Assembly: GCA_036504515.1 (NCBI GenBank)
Contig: DASXVA010000004.1
Location: 181,414-245,413 of the forward strand
Length of the DNA stretch: 64,000 nucleotides
From: AWTP1-18 sp036504515
GTDB taxonomy: Bacteria > Pseudomonadota > Gammaproteobacteria > Burkholderiales > Rhodocyclaceae
Reading direction: 5' to 3'
Shown here: positions 36,681-47,071 of the stretch, one piece after another
How positions within the stretch are numbered: position 1 is the first letter of the stretch
How the letters are laid out: every line of letters starts with the position of its first letter
Translations under genes and position numbers: made by a program
Notes under the pieces: model-generated
Databases searched by the model: none
The model's input: only the letters and a program-made list of their open reading frames with translations
Told to the model about the DNA's origin: nothing

Positions 36681-38291
36681 TCAGTCGTTGCGGCGGTACA
36701 ACCGAAGCTTTTCACCTTTATCACCGGCCCGGTTGCCTTCCCATACCTTGCGCCAACCGGGCTGCGTATTCTCGCTACGAGGCGATCCCTGTATCAGCAG
36801 CAGATCGCATTCCTGATGCTTGGAAGAGTAGGCGCGGGGCGCCAGATCCATAAAGTAGCGCAGGGATGCCTTCTGCGCATCACCCAGATTGCGGGCGGTG
36901 ACACACCCATCGTTACCCGCTAAAGCCTTGCGCAGGGAAAGCGCTACGGGGCGATAGGTTTTTCCGTAATCCATCCAGGGCATCCACAGGGTGGCTAGCA
37001 AGCCCCACATCAAGGTCAAGCCGGCAGCCCAATGGGTTGCCGAACGCCAGGGCGATTTGGGTAGGCGGAACAGGGACCAGAGCCAGATCCCACTCAACAA
37101 AAGCGCGGCAATCAGGGCTGGCAGTGAAAGCTCACCGACAAATCCCGGTTCGGATTTGGTGAAGTTTTTTGCAACACGGGCGGGCTCGCCGGTCATCATG
37201 GACCAGCCGCCAAGCCAGACCAAGCCTGCCAGCAGGGTAAAGGTCATCATGCCGAACCAGTCAAAAGCATTGGCCGCGCCGCGCCTAAGTTTTTCAACAC
37301 CAGCGGAGGCCAACAGGACCAGAGGAACAATGAGCAGCAGATGGTTCAAAGGCCTGGGTTCTGCCAGCAAGAAAATCTGGACGAAGGCCAGGAGTGTTCC
37401 CACGAGGGGAAGAAAGAACGCTGGGGTCGTCAGTTGACGGCGGTAGGCCCAGAGCGCCCAGAGGGCGATGGGCAGCAAGGGCCAGGGAGCCCAGCCGAGC
37501 AGTTCCATGTGGTTCTGAAGCGTATCTGCGGACCAGGTCGGAGGGGTCAGCTTTGCCAATTCTATTTTCCAGAAAGTTGGCAGTAATTCTGGAGTTGTGT
37601 TCGCAAGGGTGAGGGGCCACAGCGATGCAAGGCCCAGACCGAATAGCAGGGCGAGCAGGACGGCCGCTGTGTTTTTACCGCGCCATGCGGGGTGCAATAG
37701 CGCAAGCAGGGGAAGGACGGCAAGGGGAATGATGGCAAGGGCGCCAACAGAAAGAAGCCCCAGGGCAATGGACAGACTGGCAATCAGGCTGCCCAGAAAC
37801 AGGTCCTTGCGTGACCCCGCAATCAGACGTGCCAAACCCAAGTGCAAAAATGATTGGGCAGCGAGCAATGCGATCAGTGGTTGCGCTTCGTGGATGGGCA
37901 CGAGAAGGCCGACAGTTCCCATCGCAAGGAGTGGCGCGCCTAGGGCGGCAGTTGGGCCATGCAAGCGTTGAGCTGTTCTGGACAGGCCATAAAAGAGCAG
38001 GGCGCCGCACAGGGCTGTGGCAAGGCGCGCTGCATTGTGGAAGGCGAGCAGGGGGCTCAAGCCTTTTCCTAGTAACGCCGCCAGCCAGTGAAACAAGGGT
38101 GGCATGCCCAACCACGCATCATTGGCAATACGGGGATTGAGCCAGTCACCTTCCTTGGCAAATTCGTAAGCCACCCCCAGATGAACGGCGTCATCCACTT
38201 TCCAGGGGTCGTGACCGACCAGCCCGGCAAGAAGATAGAGGGTGCAGAAAACGATCAGCGGGCGAGGGGATAAGGGGAGGGCAATGGGCAT
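36681..38291 (-). CDS. ArnT-like glycosyltransferase family 39 membrane protein
   Basis: The 536-residue protein has about eleven to twelve membrane segments and the GT-C acidic pair in the first periplasmic loop (WKVDDAVHLGVAYEFAKEGDWLNP, about 31-54, as in ArnT). A short soluble C-terminal part (about 440-536) follows. ArnT-type enzymes move aminoarabinose or other sugars from undecaprenyl phosphate to lipid A or proteins; the substrate here is open. It has no arn genes beside it. A terminator separates it from rpmE. Confidence 0.82.
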   Translation of the reverse strand: MPIALPLSPRPLIVFCTLYLLAGLVGHDPWKVDDAVHLGVAYEFAKEGDWLNPRIANDAWLGMPPLFHWLAALLGKGLSPLLAFHNAARLATALCGALLFYGLSRTAQRLHGPTAALGAPLLAMGTVGLLVPIHEAQPLIALLAAQSFLHLGLARLIAGSRKDLFLGSLIASLSIALGLLSVGALAIIPLAVLPLLALLHPAWRGKNTAAVLLALLFGLGLASLWPLTLANTTPELLPTFWKIELAKLTPPTWSADTLQNHMELLGWAPWPLLPIALWALWAYRRQLTTPAFFLPLVGTLLAFVQIFLLAEPRPLNHLLLIVPLVLLASAGVEKLRRGAANAFDWFGMMTFTLLAGLVWLGGWSMMTGEPARVAKNFTKSEPGFVGELSLPALIAALLLSGIWLWSLFRLPKSPWRSATHWAAGLTLMWGLLATLWMPWMDYGKTYRPVALSLRKALAGNDGCVTARNLGDAQKASLRYFMDLAPRAYSSKHQECDLLLIQGSPRSENTQPGWRKVWEGNRAGDKGEKLRLYRRND

Positions 38292-38315
38292 CAGTGGGAG
38301 AAATCAGGCCGGAAA

Positions 38316-38346
38316 ATAAAAAAGGCAGCCGGGGCTGCCTTTTTTG
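38316..38346. terminator. bidirectional terminator rpmE / glycosyltransferase
   Basis: A6-GGCAGCC-GG-GGCTGCC-T6: near-perfect symmetric intrinsic terminator in the 70-bp gap, ending the trxA-rho-rpmE side. Confidence 0.88.
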
Positions 38347-38361
38347 CAAAGCCGCAAAAAA

Positions 38362-38571
38362 TCAGGCGGCCTTCTTGCCGTACTTTTGACGGAAGCGCTC
38401 AACGCGACCGGCGGTATCAACGATCTTTTGCTTGCCGGTCCAGAAAGGATGGCATTCGGAGCAAACTTCAATGTGGATGGGCTTGCCGCCAGTGGTGTTG
38501 GTCTTGAACTTGTTGCCGCAGGAGCAGGTCACGTCAACTTCGACGTAATTGGGGTGAATGCCTTCTTTCAT
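38362..38571 (-). CDS. rpmE: 50S ribosomal protein L31 (zinc-binding type)
   Basis: The 69-residue protein has the four-Cys zinc site, CSC near residue 16 and CSEC near residue 37, of the C-plus L31 type. The block [20 protein letters not shown] is typical. It follows rho on the same strand by 107 bp. Confidence 0.96.
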   Translation of the reverse strand: MKEGIHPNYVEVDVTCSCGNKFKTNTTGGKPIHIEVCSECHPFWTGKQKIVDTAGRVERFRQKYGKKAA

Positions 38572-38678
38572 GGTGTCTTGTCCTTGGTGGTATCTGCGGC
38601 CCGTGAATGTGGCGGGCCAGGGAGGGCATGATTATCCAGAAAAAACCTTGAAGAATCAAGCCCGGTTTTATTCGACGC

Positions 38679-39938
38679 CTAGCCGCGCTTCATGGCGTCG
38701 AAAAACTCGCCGTTGTTCTTGGTGGCCTTGATCTTGTCCATGAGGAATTCCATGGCTTCCAGATCGTCCATGTTGTAGAGCAGCTTGCGTAGCACCCACA
38801 TCTTTTGCAGGACGGAGGGCTCCAGCAGCAGTTCTTCGCGACGGGTGCCGGAGCGGTTGACGTTGATGGCGGGGTAGACCCGCTTTTCGGCCATGCGGCG
38901 ATCCAGGTGGATTTCCATGTTGCCGGTGCCCTTGAACTCTTCGTAGATCACTTCGTCCATACGGGAGCCGGTGTCCACCAAGGCCGTAGCGATGATGGTC
39001 AGGGAACCGCCTTCTTCGATGTTGCGGGCAGCGCCGAAGAAACGCTTGGGTTTTTGCAGAGCGTTGGCGTCCACACCACCGGTCAGTACCTTGCCGGAGG
39101 CAGGTTGGACCGTGTTGTAGGCACGGGCCAGGCGGGTGATGGAGTCGAGCAGGATCACCACGTCCTTCTTGTGTTCGGTCAGGCGCTTGGCTTTTTCGAT
39201 CACCATTTCGGCCACTTGTACGTGGCGGGTGGCGGGCTCGTCGAAGGTGGAGGCGACCACTTCACCGCGCACGGTGCGGGTCATTTCCGTCACTTCTTCC
39301 GGACGTTCGTCAATCAGCAGGACGATCAGGGAGACGTCCGGATGATTGGAGGTAATCGCGTGGGCAATGTGCTGCATCATCACCGTCTTACCGCTCTTGG
39401 GCGGGGAAACGATCAGGCCGCGCTGGCCTTTGCCAATAGGGGCAACGATGTCGATGATGCGGCTGGTGGTGTTCTCTTCGGCCTTGATATCCCGCTCCAG
39501 CTTCATGTGCTGGGTAGGGTGCAGCGGCGTCAGGTTTTCAAACAGGATCTTGGATTTGCACGCCTCGGGGGATTGGCCATTGATGGCGTCCAGCTTGGTC
39601 AGGGCAAAGTAGCGCTCGCCATCCTTCGGGGTGCGAATTTCGCCTTCGATCGTGTCGCCGGTATGCAGATTGAAGCGGCGGATCTGGGAAGGGGAAATGT
39701 AGATGTCGTCGGTGCTGGCCAGATAGGAAGTATCCGGGGAACGCAGAAAGCCGAAGCCATCGGGAAGGATTTCAAGAACGCCGTCACCGCTGATGGTTTC
39801 GCCTTTTTTTGCCTGATTCTTGAGCAGGGCGAAGATCAATTCGTGCTTACGCAGGCGGTTGGCCCCTTCGATGCCGTTAGTGCTGGCCATTTCCAGCAAC
39901 TGACTGACGTGGAGGGCTTTAAGCTCCGAGAGATGCAT
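38679..39938 (-). CDS. rho: transcription termination factor Rho
   Basis: Rho is the hexameric RNA helicase that ends transcripts. The 419-residue protein matches the family length, with the RNA-binding domain (about 50-125; [14 protein letters not shown]), Walker A SPPKSGKT (about 178-185), Walker [12 protein letters not shown] and the Q/R-loop regions ([20 protein letters not shown]). A 193-bp gap to trxA gives space for the usual rho autoregulatory leader; I see GC-rich stems but cannot prove control. Confidence 0.96.
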   Translation of the reverse strand: MHLSELKALHVSQLLEMASTNGIEGANRLRKHELIFALLKNQAKKGETISGDGVLEILPDGFGFLRSPDTSYLASTDDIYISPSQIRRFNLHTGDTIEGEIRTPKDGERYFALTKLDAINGQSPEACKSKILFENLTPLHPTQHMKLERDIKAEENTTSRIIDIVAPIGKGQRGLIVSPPKSGKTVMMQHIAHAITSNHPDVSLIVLLIDERPEEVTEMTRTVRGEVVASTFDEPATRHVQVAEMVIEKAKRLTEHKKDVVILLDSITRLARAYNTVQPASGKVLTGGVDANALQKPKRFFGAARNIEEGGSLTIIATALVDTGSRMDEVIYEEFKGTGNMEIHLDRRMAEKRVYPAINVNRSGTRREELLLEPSVLQKMWVLRKLLYNMDDLEAMEFLMDKIKATKNNGEFFDAMKRG

Positions 39939-40131
39939 GTGGGATAAACCTGTGGGAGGATGTGGTCAATGCCGAACAGGAGTCTGTCCGGAAGGTCTGA
40001 AGTCGGGAGTTTTTCAGGGTTGGGAGGCCAGGGTCGTCGTATGCTGCCTTGAGACCGGGCCCTTCCCGGATTGCCTTGCTGCGCCTAGGTTCAGGCTGAG
40101 TCAGGCAAGTCCGGGGCGGAATGTAGCGGGA

Positions 40132-40458
40132 TTACAGGTTGCTGTCAATAAAGGCCGTCAGCTGGGATTTGGACAGGGCGCCGACCTTCTGGGCTTCCAC
40201 ATTGCCGCCTTTGAACAGATGTAGGGTGGGAATGCCGCGGATGCCGTATTCGCCGGGAACCTTCTGGTTGTCGTCGATGTTGAGCTTGGCAACCTTGAGC
40301 TTGCCAGCGTATTCCTTGGCGATTTCGTCCAGGATGGGGGCGATCATCTTGCAGGGGCCGCACCATTCGGCCCAGTAATCCACCAGCACGGGGGTGGCGG
40401 AATCCAGCACTTCGGCCTTGAAGGTGGCATCGGTAACGTGGTGAATGTGTTCGCTCAT
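40132..40458 (-). CDS. trxA: thioredoxin
   Basis: The 108-residue protein has the active site WCGPCK (about 32-37), the cis-Pro IPTLHLF, and normal length. It reduces protein disulfides in the cytoplasm. trxA-rho-rpmE is a common order in betaproteobacteria. Confidence 0.96.
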   Translation of the reverse strand: MSEHIHHVTDATFKAEVLDSATPVLVDYWAEWCGPCKMIAPILDEIAKEYAGKLKVAKLNIDDNQKVPGEYGIRGIPTLHLFKGGNVEAQKVGALSKSQLTAFIDSNL

Positions 40459-40667
40459 GGGTGTCCTCGGATAGTCCGTTAGGAGGGGTTATGGGATGGA
40501 TGAGGCCAAGGGATGGTCACTCAACATGGTGCTAGATTATCAAAAATCCCGGATAGAAGGGATGTATCACCCCGATACCTTTTGTTGGAGGATTTCTGAT
40601 TCCCTCCCGCTTGCGCTCCCCAGCTACTACAATATCCGTTGAAATGATTATTTTGTAGGATGGCTTT

Positions 40668-40991
40668 ATGACCTATGTAGTGACTGAATCGTGCATTCGT
40701 TGCAAGTACACCGACTGTGTGGATGTGTGTCCTGTCGATTGTTTTCGGGAGGGCCCCAATTTTCTGGTGATCGATCCGGATGAGTGCATCGACTGTACCC
40801 TTTGTGTGGCCGAATGCCCTGCCGAAGCCATTTTCGCCGAGGACGATGTGCCCACCGGCCAAGAGCATTTCATCGCCTTGAATGCAGAACTGTCCAAACA
40901 GTGGGCACCGCTGATCGAGCGCAAAGATCCTTTGCCCGATGCGGATGAATGGGTCAAAGTTAAAAACAAGCTGGATCAGCTGGAACGATAA
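40668..40991 (+). CDS. fdxA: ferredoxin, 7Fe type
   Basis: The 107-residue protein has cysteines for a [3Fe-4S]/[4Fe-4S] pair ([18 protein letters not shown] and [12 protein letters not shown]) and the long C-terminal tail (about 60-107) of Azotobacter FdI-like FdxA. It is divergent from trxA and followed by a CBS gene after 36 bp. Confidence 0.93.
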   Translation: MTYVVTESCIRCKYTDCVDVCPVDCFREGPNFLVIDPDECIDCTLCVAECPAEAIFAEDDVPTGQEHFIALNAELSKQWAPLIERKDPLPDADEWVKVKNKLDQLER

Positions 40992-41027
40992 CAAGCACCC
41001 CATCAAAGAGGGAAAAGGAGACGGACA

Positions 41028-41492
41028 ATGCAAGTCAGAGAAATTCTCGCCATTAAAGGCACTGTGCTTTACACCATTGCCCCGAACAAGACTCTGGGCG
41101 AAGCGGTTACCGTCATGAGCGACCTTGATGTTGGTTCTCTTGTCTGCTTTGAAGGGGGCCGTATGGTTGGTATGTTGACCTTCCGCGAAGTGCTGAAGTC
41201 CGTGCATGCCAATGGTGCCAGTTGGGAGTCGGCCACCGTCGCCAACGTCATGGTTCGTGATCCCGTGGTGGCCAGCCCCGAAATGGAAATGGTGGACTTG
41301 CGTCGCCTCATGGTCGATCAACACATGCGTTACCTGCCGGTAATGGATGCTCATGTACTGATGGGCGTGATTTCCTTCCACGACGTTGCCAAGGCCGTGC
41401 TTGAAGAGCAAAGCTTCGAGAACCGCATGTTGAAGGCCTATATTCGCGACTGGCCCGAGGGCGAGGCACCGGCCGAGGCTGGCAAGGCGTAA
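41028..41492 (+). CDS. CBS-domain protein
   Basis: The 154-residue protein is a pair of CBS motifs (about 8-65 and 75-135; MLTFREVLKSVH and GVISFHDVAKAVL), which usually bind adenine nucleotides. It has no enzyme domain, so it is a stand-alone regulator of unknown target. Ribosome binding site AAAAGGAG, 7 bases before the ATG. Confidence 0.85.
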   Translation: MQVREILAIKGTVLYTIAPNKTLGEAVTVMSDLDVGSLVCFEGGRMVGMLTFREVLKSVHANGASWESATVANVMVRDPVVASPEMEMVDLRRLMVDQHMRYLPVMDAHVLMGVISFHDVAKAVLEEQSFENRMLKAYIRDWPEGEAPAEAGKA

Positions 41493-41577
41493 CGAATTTT
41501 GTTTCCTTGCCGGGAGCTGAGGTATCGCTCCCGGCGTTTTACTGTCTTCATTTTCCTTCGCACAATTTCCTTCGTCC

Positions 41578-42681
41578 ATGTCCGGCAATATTCTTGGCAC
41601 TTTGTTTCGCGTCGCTTCCTTTGGTGAATCCCACGGCCCGGCCATTGGTTGTGTGGTCGAAGGCTGCCCGCCCGGTCTCGATCTTTGCGAAGACGATATT
41701 CAGGCCGAACTGGATCGCCGCAAGCCCGGCACATCCCGGCATGTGACCCAGCGGCGGGAGCCCGACGCCGTGGAAATTCTTTCCGGTGTATTTGAAGGCA
41801 AGACCACCGGTACTCCCATTGCCCTGTTGATTCGTAACCAAGATCAACGCAGCAAGGACTACGGCAACATCGCCCAGAGTTTCCGTCCCGGCCATGCCGA
41901 CTACACCTATTGGCAGAAGTACGGCATTCGCGACTACCGCGGCGGTGGCCGTTCCTCCGCCCGGGAAACCGCCGTGCGTGTGGCCGCCGGCGCTATTGCC
42001 CGCAAATGGTTGCAGCAGCGTTACGGCGTGGAAATCTACGGCTGGATGAGCCAACTGGGCCCCATTGAAATTCCCTTTGTGGATAAGGCTGCCATCGACG
42101 CGAATCCCTTCTTTGCCCCCAATGCCGGCATCGTCGATGAGCTGGAGGCCTATATGGACCAATTGCGCAAGGACGGCGATTCCGTTGGCGCGAAGATTTC
42201 CGTGGTCGCCCGGAATGTTCCTGTGGGCTGGGGCGATCCAGTTTATGACCGCCTCGATGCCGACATTGCCTACGCCATGATGGGCATCAATGCCGTCAAA
42301 GGCGTCGAGATCGGTGCCGGTTTTGCTTCTGTGGCCCAGCGCGGCACGGTCCATGGCGACGAAATGACCCCTGAGGGATTCGTCACCAACCATGCCGGTG
42401 GCGTGCTCGGTGGTATTTCTACCGGACAGGACATCACGGCCAATATCGCCATCAAACCTACTTCCAGCATCCGTACCCCTCGCCGCTCCATCGACCTGCA
42501 GGGCAATCCGGTGTTGGTGGAAACCCATGGCCGCCACGATCCCTGTGTCGGCATTCGCGCCACCCCCATCGCCGAGGCCATGCTGGCTCTGGTTCTGATG
42601 GATGCCGCCCTGCGCCACCGCGCCCAGTGTGCGGATGTGGTTTGCGAAACCCCCAAGATTCCCGGCCAGATCAAGGCCTGA
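41578..42681 (+). CDS. aroC: chorismate synthase
   Basis: AroC makes chorismate from EPSP using reduced FMN; chorismate feeds tryptophan synthesis, whose genes lie further right. The 367-residue protein has the three family signatures: [18 protein letters not shown], the [19 protein letters not shown] block and [24 protein letters not shown] near the end. Full length. Confidence 0.97.
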   Translation: MSGNILGTLFRVASFGESHGPAIGCVVEGCPPGLDLCEDDIQAELDRRKPGTSRHVTQRREPDAVEILSGVFEGKTTGTPIALLIRNQDQRSKDYGNIAQSFRPGHADYTYWQKYGIRDYRGGGRSSARETAVRVAAGAIARKWLQQRYGVEIYGWMSQLGPIEIPFVDKAAIDANPFFAPNAGIVDELEAYMDQLRKDGDSVGAKISVVARNVPVGWGDPVYDRLDADIAYAMMGINAVKGVEIGAGFASVAQRGTVHGDEMTPEGFVTNHAGGVLGGISTGQDITANIAIKPTSSIRTPRRSIDLQGNPVLVETHGRHDPCVGIRATPIAEAMLALVLMDAALRHRAQCADVVCETPKIPGQIKA

Positions 42682-42710
42682 ATTTTTTAATTTTTTTCGA
42701 GGAGAAATCT

Positions 42711-42956
42711 ATGACCGTTGAACATCACGATCTGCATCACGAATTTCCTGAATTCAAGGATGCCATTCATCAACTCAAGACCAGCAACAACCATTTCGCC
42801 CGTCTTTTCGACGAGTACCACGTGGCCACCGCTGAAGTGGAAAAGCTGGAAGGCAGCGGCATCCCCGTTGGCGATACCGCCTTTGAGGCCCTGAAGAAAA
42901 GCCGCCTCAAGCTGAAGGACGAGCTTTATTCCATCCTGCGCGAACACAAGGCCTGA
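42711..42956 (+). CDS. YdcH family (DUF465) small protein
   Basis: The 81-residue all-helical protein fits the YdcH/DUF465 family: HEFPEFKDAIHQLKTSNNHFARLFDEYH then KSRLKLKDELYSILREH. Ribosome binding site GAGGAG, 8 bases before ATG at 42711. Function unknown. The upstream frame extension is aroC overlap. Confidence 0.85.
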   Translation: MTVEHHDLHHEFPEFKDAIHQLKTSNNHFARLFDEYHVATAEVEKLEGSGIPVGDTAFEALKKSRLKLKDELYSILREHKA

Positions 42957-43040
42957 GTCTCTGGGCCTGAGCCCCAGGGCTTGAATCTCAGAGCCCAAGT
43001 CCTCGGGCTTGAGTCATTGACCGCCTGAGCCTTTGCGCTT
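42953..43040. repeat. short degenerate repeats with hairpin potential
   Basis: After the YdcH-like gene, units of the form GGGCTTGAGTC / GGGCCTGAGC recur four or five times (about 42955, 42964, 42978, 43005, 43020), some pairing with GAGCCCAAG (about 42990) to make stems. They may act as a terminator; no clear T run follows. Confidence 0.35.
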
Positions 43041-43130
43041 GTTGTACCCGGACCACCCGGCGGATTCGTCCCCCGGGTGTGTTCTTTTCAGGGCCGCTAC
43101 CTTGATGTGTCGTGATCGTTGTTCCGCACC

Positions 43131-44279
43131 ATGAGCACCTTGTCTATTTCGCCCCCGCAACGGCTGGCGGCTTGGTATTTCTGTTATTTCGCCTTTCTCG
43201 GCGCCTTTGTTACCTACTTCGGCCTGTATCTGCAGGGGGTAGGGATGAGCGGCTGGGAGATCGGCATTCTGCTTTCCATCCACTCCGTCCTGCGTTTGGC
43301 GGCGCCCCTGTTTTGGGGTTGGTGGGCTGATCGGCGCAACGCCCGGGCTGCCACGGTCAAAGTGACCATGGTGGTCAGTCTGGCCATCTTCAGCCTGCTG
43401 TTCCTGGCCCACGGCTTCTGGACATTTTTCATCCTGCTGACCCTGCTTTCCTTCTTTTGGACGGCAACCCTGCCCTTGGTCGAAGCCCTGACCCTGGCCC
43501 ATTTGCAGCATCGGATCGAACGCTATGGGCGGATTCGGCTGTGGGGCTCCATCGGTTTTATTTTTGCCGTGCAGGGCGTCGGCATCTGGCTGGATGTCTT
43601 TTCTGTTTCCAGTCTGCTCTGGGTCTGCATCATCATCCTGGGCGGTAATTGGGTGACCTCCATGATGCTCTCCGAAACCCAAGCGGGGGCGGTCAGCCAT
43701 TCCTCGGGTTCCTTGCGCGACATCCTTGGCCAAGTCCGGGTCATGGCTTTGCTGGGCGGCTGTTTCCTCATGTCCGCTGCCCATGCGCCCCTCTACGTTT
43801 TCTATTCCATCCATCTGGTGGACAACGGTTACAGCAAAACCGCCGTTGGCGCCCTCTGGGCCCTGGGGGTGGTGGCGGAGATTTTTGTCTTCCTCGCCAT
43901 GCCCCGCTTGCTGGGACGCTATTCCCTGCGGTTGATCTTGAGCGCCAGCTTTGCCCTGGCCGTGCTGCGGTTTCTGTTGATTGGCTGGGGCATTGCCTCG
44001 GTGCCCGTCGCTATCGCCGCTCAAATATTGCACGGCGCAACCTTTGGCGCCTGTCACGCCTCCGCCATGGCTGCCCTGAATCGCTGGTTCGCTGCCCATC
44101 ATCAGGGGCGCGCCCAATCCCTTTACAGCAGCCTGTCCTTTGGCGGCGGCAGCGTATTGGGCGGGCTGGTGTCCGGTTATGGCTGGGAACACTGGGGTGC
44201 CGGCCCCACCTATAGCCTGGCGGCGTTGTTCGCCTTGCTGGGCGGCCTTGTGGTGTTGCGCGGACTGGAGCGGGAATGA
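43131..44279 (+). CDS. MFS transporter (LacY/HcaT-like)
   Basis: The 382-residue protein has about twelve membrane segments and resembles the HcaT/nucleoside MFS_1-like group: an early FLGAFVTYFGLYLQGVGMSGWEIG, and SPLFWGWWADR-like LFWGWWADRRN (about 65). Substrate unknown; relatives carry phenylpropionate or nucleosides. ATG at 43131 follows a TTG start option 12 bp upstream. It overlaps ligE by 4 bp (ATGA). Confidence 0.82.
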   Translation: MSTLSISPPQRLAAWYFCYFAFLGAFVTYFGLYLQGVGMSGWEIGILLSIHSVLRLAAPLFWGWWADRRNARAATVKVTMVVSLAIFSLLFLAHGFWTFFILLTLLSFFWTATLPLVEALTLAHLQHRIERYGRIRLWGSIGFIFAVQGVGIWLDVFSVSSLLWVCIIILGGNWVTSMMLSETQAGAVSHSSGSLRDILGQVRVMALLGGCFLMSAAHAPLYVFYSIHLVDNGYSKTAVGALWALGVVAEIFVFLAMPRLLGRYSLRLILSASFALAVLRFLLIGWGIASVPVAIAAQILHGATFGACHASAMAALNRWFAAHHQGRAQSLYSSLSFGGGSVLGGLVSGYGWEHWGAGPTYSLAALFALLGGLVVLRGLERE

Positions 44280-45154
44280 TGGGAATAACGAGGTGGCAAG
44301 GGAAATGGCGAGCCCTGTTCCTGGCAGCAGGGTTGCTCATCGGCCTGAATTCCATGGCGCTGGCCGAAGACCCGGTTCCACCGGCCTTGCTACTGGCAGA
44401 AACCTACCAGCCGACAAAGGCGCTGCCCATCTCCGCCTATTGGGTCAGCGAAAAGCTTGATGGTGTCCGGGCGGTTTGGGATGGACATGTGCTGCGCTAC
44501 CGCAGTGGCCGGCTGGTGCCTGCGCCTGCATGGTTTGTCGCGGCCCTGCCGGCGGAACCGCTGGATGGCGAGTTGTGGCTGGGACGGGACCGGTTCGACG
44601 AGCTGTCGGCCATTGTGCGCAAAACCCAGCCGGTGGACCAGGAGTGGCGCCAAGTGCAGTACATGGTTTTCGACCAGCCCGACGGGGAAGGGGACTTCAC
44701 GACCCGGCTGGCTCACCTGAAGCAGTTGCTCGGCAGCCAATCCGCCAGCTTTGTGCAGGTCATCGAACAGTTTCGGCTGCCGGATGCCAAGGCGCTGAAA
44801 GCCAGATTGCAGGCGGTGGTGCACGCCGGAGGCGAAGGCCTGATGTTGCATCGGGCCGATGCCCTCTACCGGGCCGGCCGCAGTGACGACCTGCTCAAAC
44901 TCAAGCCCTGGCAAGACGCCGAAGCTCGCGTTGTCGCCATCGTGCCCGGTCGGGGGCGATTGGCTGGCGTGATGGGGGCGCTGCTGGTGGAAACCACCGA
45001 TGGCAAACGCTTCCGGCTGGGGTCAGGATTTTCTGACCGGGACCGGCACGCCCCGCCCCAGATCGGCGCCCAGGTGACGTATCGCTACACCTCCCTGACG
45101 CCCAAGGGTTTGCCGCGATTCCCCCGGTACTGGCGGGTGCGGGAGTCTTTTTAG
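44276..45154 (+). CDS. exported ATP-dependent DNA ligase, LigE type
   Basis: The 292-residue protein has a signal peptide (about 10-30; LFLAAGLLIGLNSMALAE), a nucleotidyltransferase domain with the catalytic KLDGVRAVWDG (Lys about 60), RxG (RYRSGR), GEL (LDGELWLGR), EGLMLH and LLKLKPWQDAEARV motifs, and an OB-fold C-terminus. This matches the periplasmic Lig E family, which seals nicks and is thought to help DNA uptake. It shares an operon with an MFS transporter. Whether it works in competence here is inference. Confidence 0.88.
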   Translation: MMGITRWQGKWRALFLAAGLLIGLNSMALAEDPVPPALLLAETYQPTKALPISAYWVSEKLDGVRAVWDGHVLRYRSGRLVPAPAWFVAALPAEPLDGELWLGRDRFDELSAIVRKTQPVDQEWRQVQYMVFDQPDGEGDFTTRLAHLKQLLGSQSASFVQVIEQFRLPDAKALKARLQAVVHAGGEGLMLHRADALYRAGRSDDLLKLKPWQDAEARVVAIVPGRGRLAGVMGALLVETTDGKRFRLGSGFSDRDRHAPPQIGAQVTYRYTSLTPKGLPRFPRYWRVRESF

Positions 45155-45529
45155 GCAATGCCAATCTGGCTGGCGATGATGGCCTGGGCAGGTTTTTGGC
45201 CCGCACCATGGTTGATGAGGTGAATTATTTTCACAATAAAAATCGGCTATCAATTAACAAAGAACCGCATGGTTGAGCGGTAATGGAAATGGGGGCGGGG
45301 GACTTTGCCCCTGCAACCCCTAAACTTTGTGAATTAAATTCATGTGAAGCCTCGCCCCGTCCCTCTCTGAATTCAAAGGTTCCTGCGAAAGAACTTGTTC
45401 AGGGTTCCCACAACTCTGCCTTTCGATAGACGACAGCGTGCATTTCTCCGCTGGCGGCCCCTGTTGGCGACAGTTGAAGCTGTGCCATAATCGACAGTTC
45501 CCTTGCAAACCCATAAAGAGCCCAGTTTT
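45155..45529. other. intergenic region upstream of leuC
   Basis: This 375-bp gap holds no credible gene. A GC-rich hairpin (GGGGC...GCCCC, about 45290-45320) may end the ligE transcript. A leuC promoter can be drawn as TTGGCG (45464-45469), 16 bp, CATAAT (45486-45491), start near 45498, leaving a 32-nt leader. I see no leader peptide rich in Leu codons. Confidence 0.45.
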
Positions 45530-46936
45530 ATGGCGAAAACGCTGTACGAAAAACTGTGGGAGAGCCACGTAGTCCATACCGAATCGGATGGCACCGCTCT
45601 CCTCTATATAGACCGGCATCTGGTTCACGAAGTGACCAGCCCCCAGGCTTTTGAAGGCCTCAAACTGGCCGAGCGCAAGCCCTGGCGGGTGTCGTCCATC
45701 GTGGCGACGGCCGACCACAACACGCCCACGGACCATTGGGAACTGGGGATTACCGATCCCATTTCCCGCCAGCAGGTGGAAACCCTGGACGCCAATATTC
45801 GGGAAGTGGGCGCTTTGGCCTATTTCCCCTTCCGCGATCCGCGCCAGGGCATCGTCCATGTGGTGGGGCCGGAAAATGGCGCTACCTTGCCCGGCATGAC
45901 CGTGGTCTGCGGCGATTCCCATACCTCCACCCATGGCGCCTTTGCCTGTCTGGCCCATGGCATCGGCACCTCCGAAGTGGAGCATGTGCTGGCGACCCAG
46001 TGTCTGTTGCAAAAAAAGTCCAAAACCTTGCTGGTGCAGGTGAACGGCCAGTTGGGCCGCGGCGTTTCCGCCAAGGATGTGGCCCTGGCCATCATCGGCA
46101 AGATCGGCACCGCCGGCGGCACCGGTTACGCCATTGAATTCGGCGGTTCCGCCATTCGCAGCCTTTCCATGGAAGGCCGCATGACCCTGTGCAACATGGC
46201 CATCGAAGGTGGTGCCCGGGCCGGCATGGTGGCGGTGGACGAAACCACGATCCAGTATTTGAAAGACCGTCCTTTCTCCCCCCGGGGCGAAGTCTGGGAT
46301 CGCGCTGTCGCCCATTGGCGCACCCTGGTGTCCGATCCCGGCGCCAAGTTCGACGCCGTAGTCGAGCTGGATGGCGCCCGCATTCTTCCCCAGGTGACCT
46401 GGGGTACTTCGCCTGAAATGGTGACTTCCATTAACGACGCAGTGCCGGCGCCGGAAGACTTTGCCGACCCGGTCAAGCGCGAAGGCGTAGCCCGGGCCCT
46501 GCAGTACATGGGCCTGACACCCCGCACGCCCATGAAGGACATCAAGATTGACAAGGTCTTCATCGGCTCCTGTACCAACTCCCGCATCGAGGATTTGCGT
46601 ATCGCCGCTGCCGTGGCCAAGGGCCGCCGCAAGGCCGACAACGTCAAACTGGTGCTGGTGGTGCCCGGTTCTGGTCTGGTCAAGCAGCAGGCGGAAGCCG
46701 AAGGTCTGGACAAGATTTTCCGCGCCGCCGGCTTTGAGTGGCGCGAACCCGGCTGTTCCATGTGCCTGGCCATGAACGCCGACCGGCTGGAGCCTGGTGA
46801 GCGTTGCGCCTCCACCTCAAACCGTAATTTCGAAGGCCGTCAGGGCGCCGCCAGCCGCACCCATCTGGTCAGCCCGGCCATGGCGGCCGCTGCGGCCATC
46901 GCCGGTCATTTCGCCGATGTGCGCGAACTCGCCTGA
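45530..46936 (+). CDS. leuC: 3-isopropylmalate dehydratase large subunit
   Basis: LeuC with LeuD isomerises 2- to 3-isopropylmalate in leucine synthesis. The 468-residue protein has the three [4Fe-4S] cysteines (Cys in [11 protein letters not shown] near 345, and CSMCLAMN near 407-410) and the aconitase-type block [24 protein letters not shown]. Start ATG at 45530 with AAAGAG; a TTG 27 bp upstream is rejected. Confidence 0.97.
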   Translation: MAKTLYEKLWESHVVHTESDGTALLYIDRHLVHEVTSPQAFEGLKLAERKPWRVSSIVATADHNTPTDHWELGITDPISRQQVETLDANIREVGALAYFPFRDPRQGIVHVVGPENGATLPGMTVVCGDSHTSTHGAFACLAHGIGTSEVEHVLATQCLLQKKSKTLLVQVNGQLGRGVSAKDVALAIIGKIGTAGGTGYAIEFGGSAIRSLSMEGRMTLCNMAIEGGARAGMVAVDETTIQYLKDRPFSPRGEVWDRAVAHWRTLVSDPGAKFDAVVELDGARILPQVTWGTSPEMVTSINDAVPAPEDFADPVKREGVARALQYMGLTPRTPMKDIKIDKVFIGSCTNSRIEDLRIAAAVAKGRRKADNVKLVLVVPGSGLVKQQAEAEGLDKIFRAAGFEWREPGCSMCLAMNADRLEPGERCASTSNRNFEGRQGAASRTHLVSPAMAAAAAIAGHFADVRELA

Positions 46937-46951
46937 TTCCAAGGAGACATC

Positions 46952-47071
46952 ATGCTCAAACTGATTTCTGCTCTGATGATTGTGTTGGCCGTGACCGCTT
47001 GCAACACCGTGCACGGTATCGGTCGGGATATTGAAAAGGGTGGCGAGGCCATCCAGAAGGCGACCAAGTAA
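46952..47071 (+). CDS. entericidin A/B family small lipoprotein
   Basis: This 39-residue protein begins [20 protein letters not shown] with a lipobox Val-Thr-Ala-Cys (Cys17) and ends [19 protein letters not shown], the Entericidin pattern (GxDIxxGGxxI). Ribosome binding site AAGGAGA 5 bases before the ATG. Its stop TAATG overlaps the leuD start by one base, so it is in the leu operon. Entericidins are membrane lipoproteins of a toxin-antidote type in Escherichia; a gene in this spot is common in betaproteobacteria but its role there is unknown. Confidence 0.88.
   Translation: MLKLISALMIVLAVTACNTVHGIGRDIEKGGEAIQKATK

Noticed and set aside
38805..39947. 380-codon frame opposite rho
   Set aside because: Shadow of rho, no start signals.
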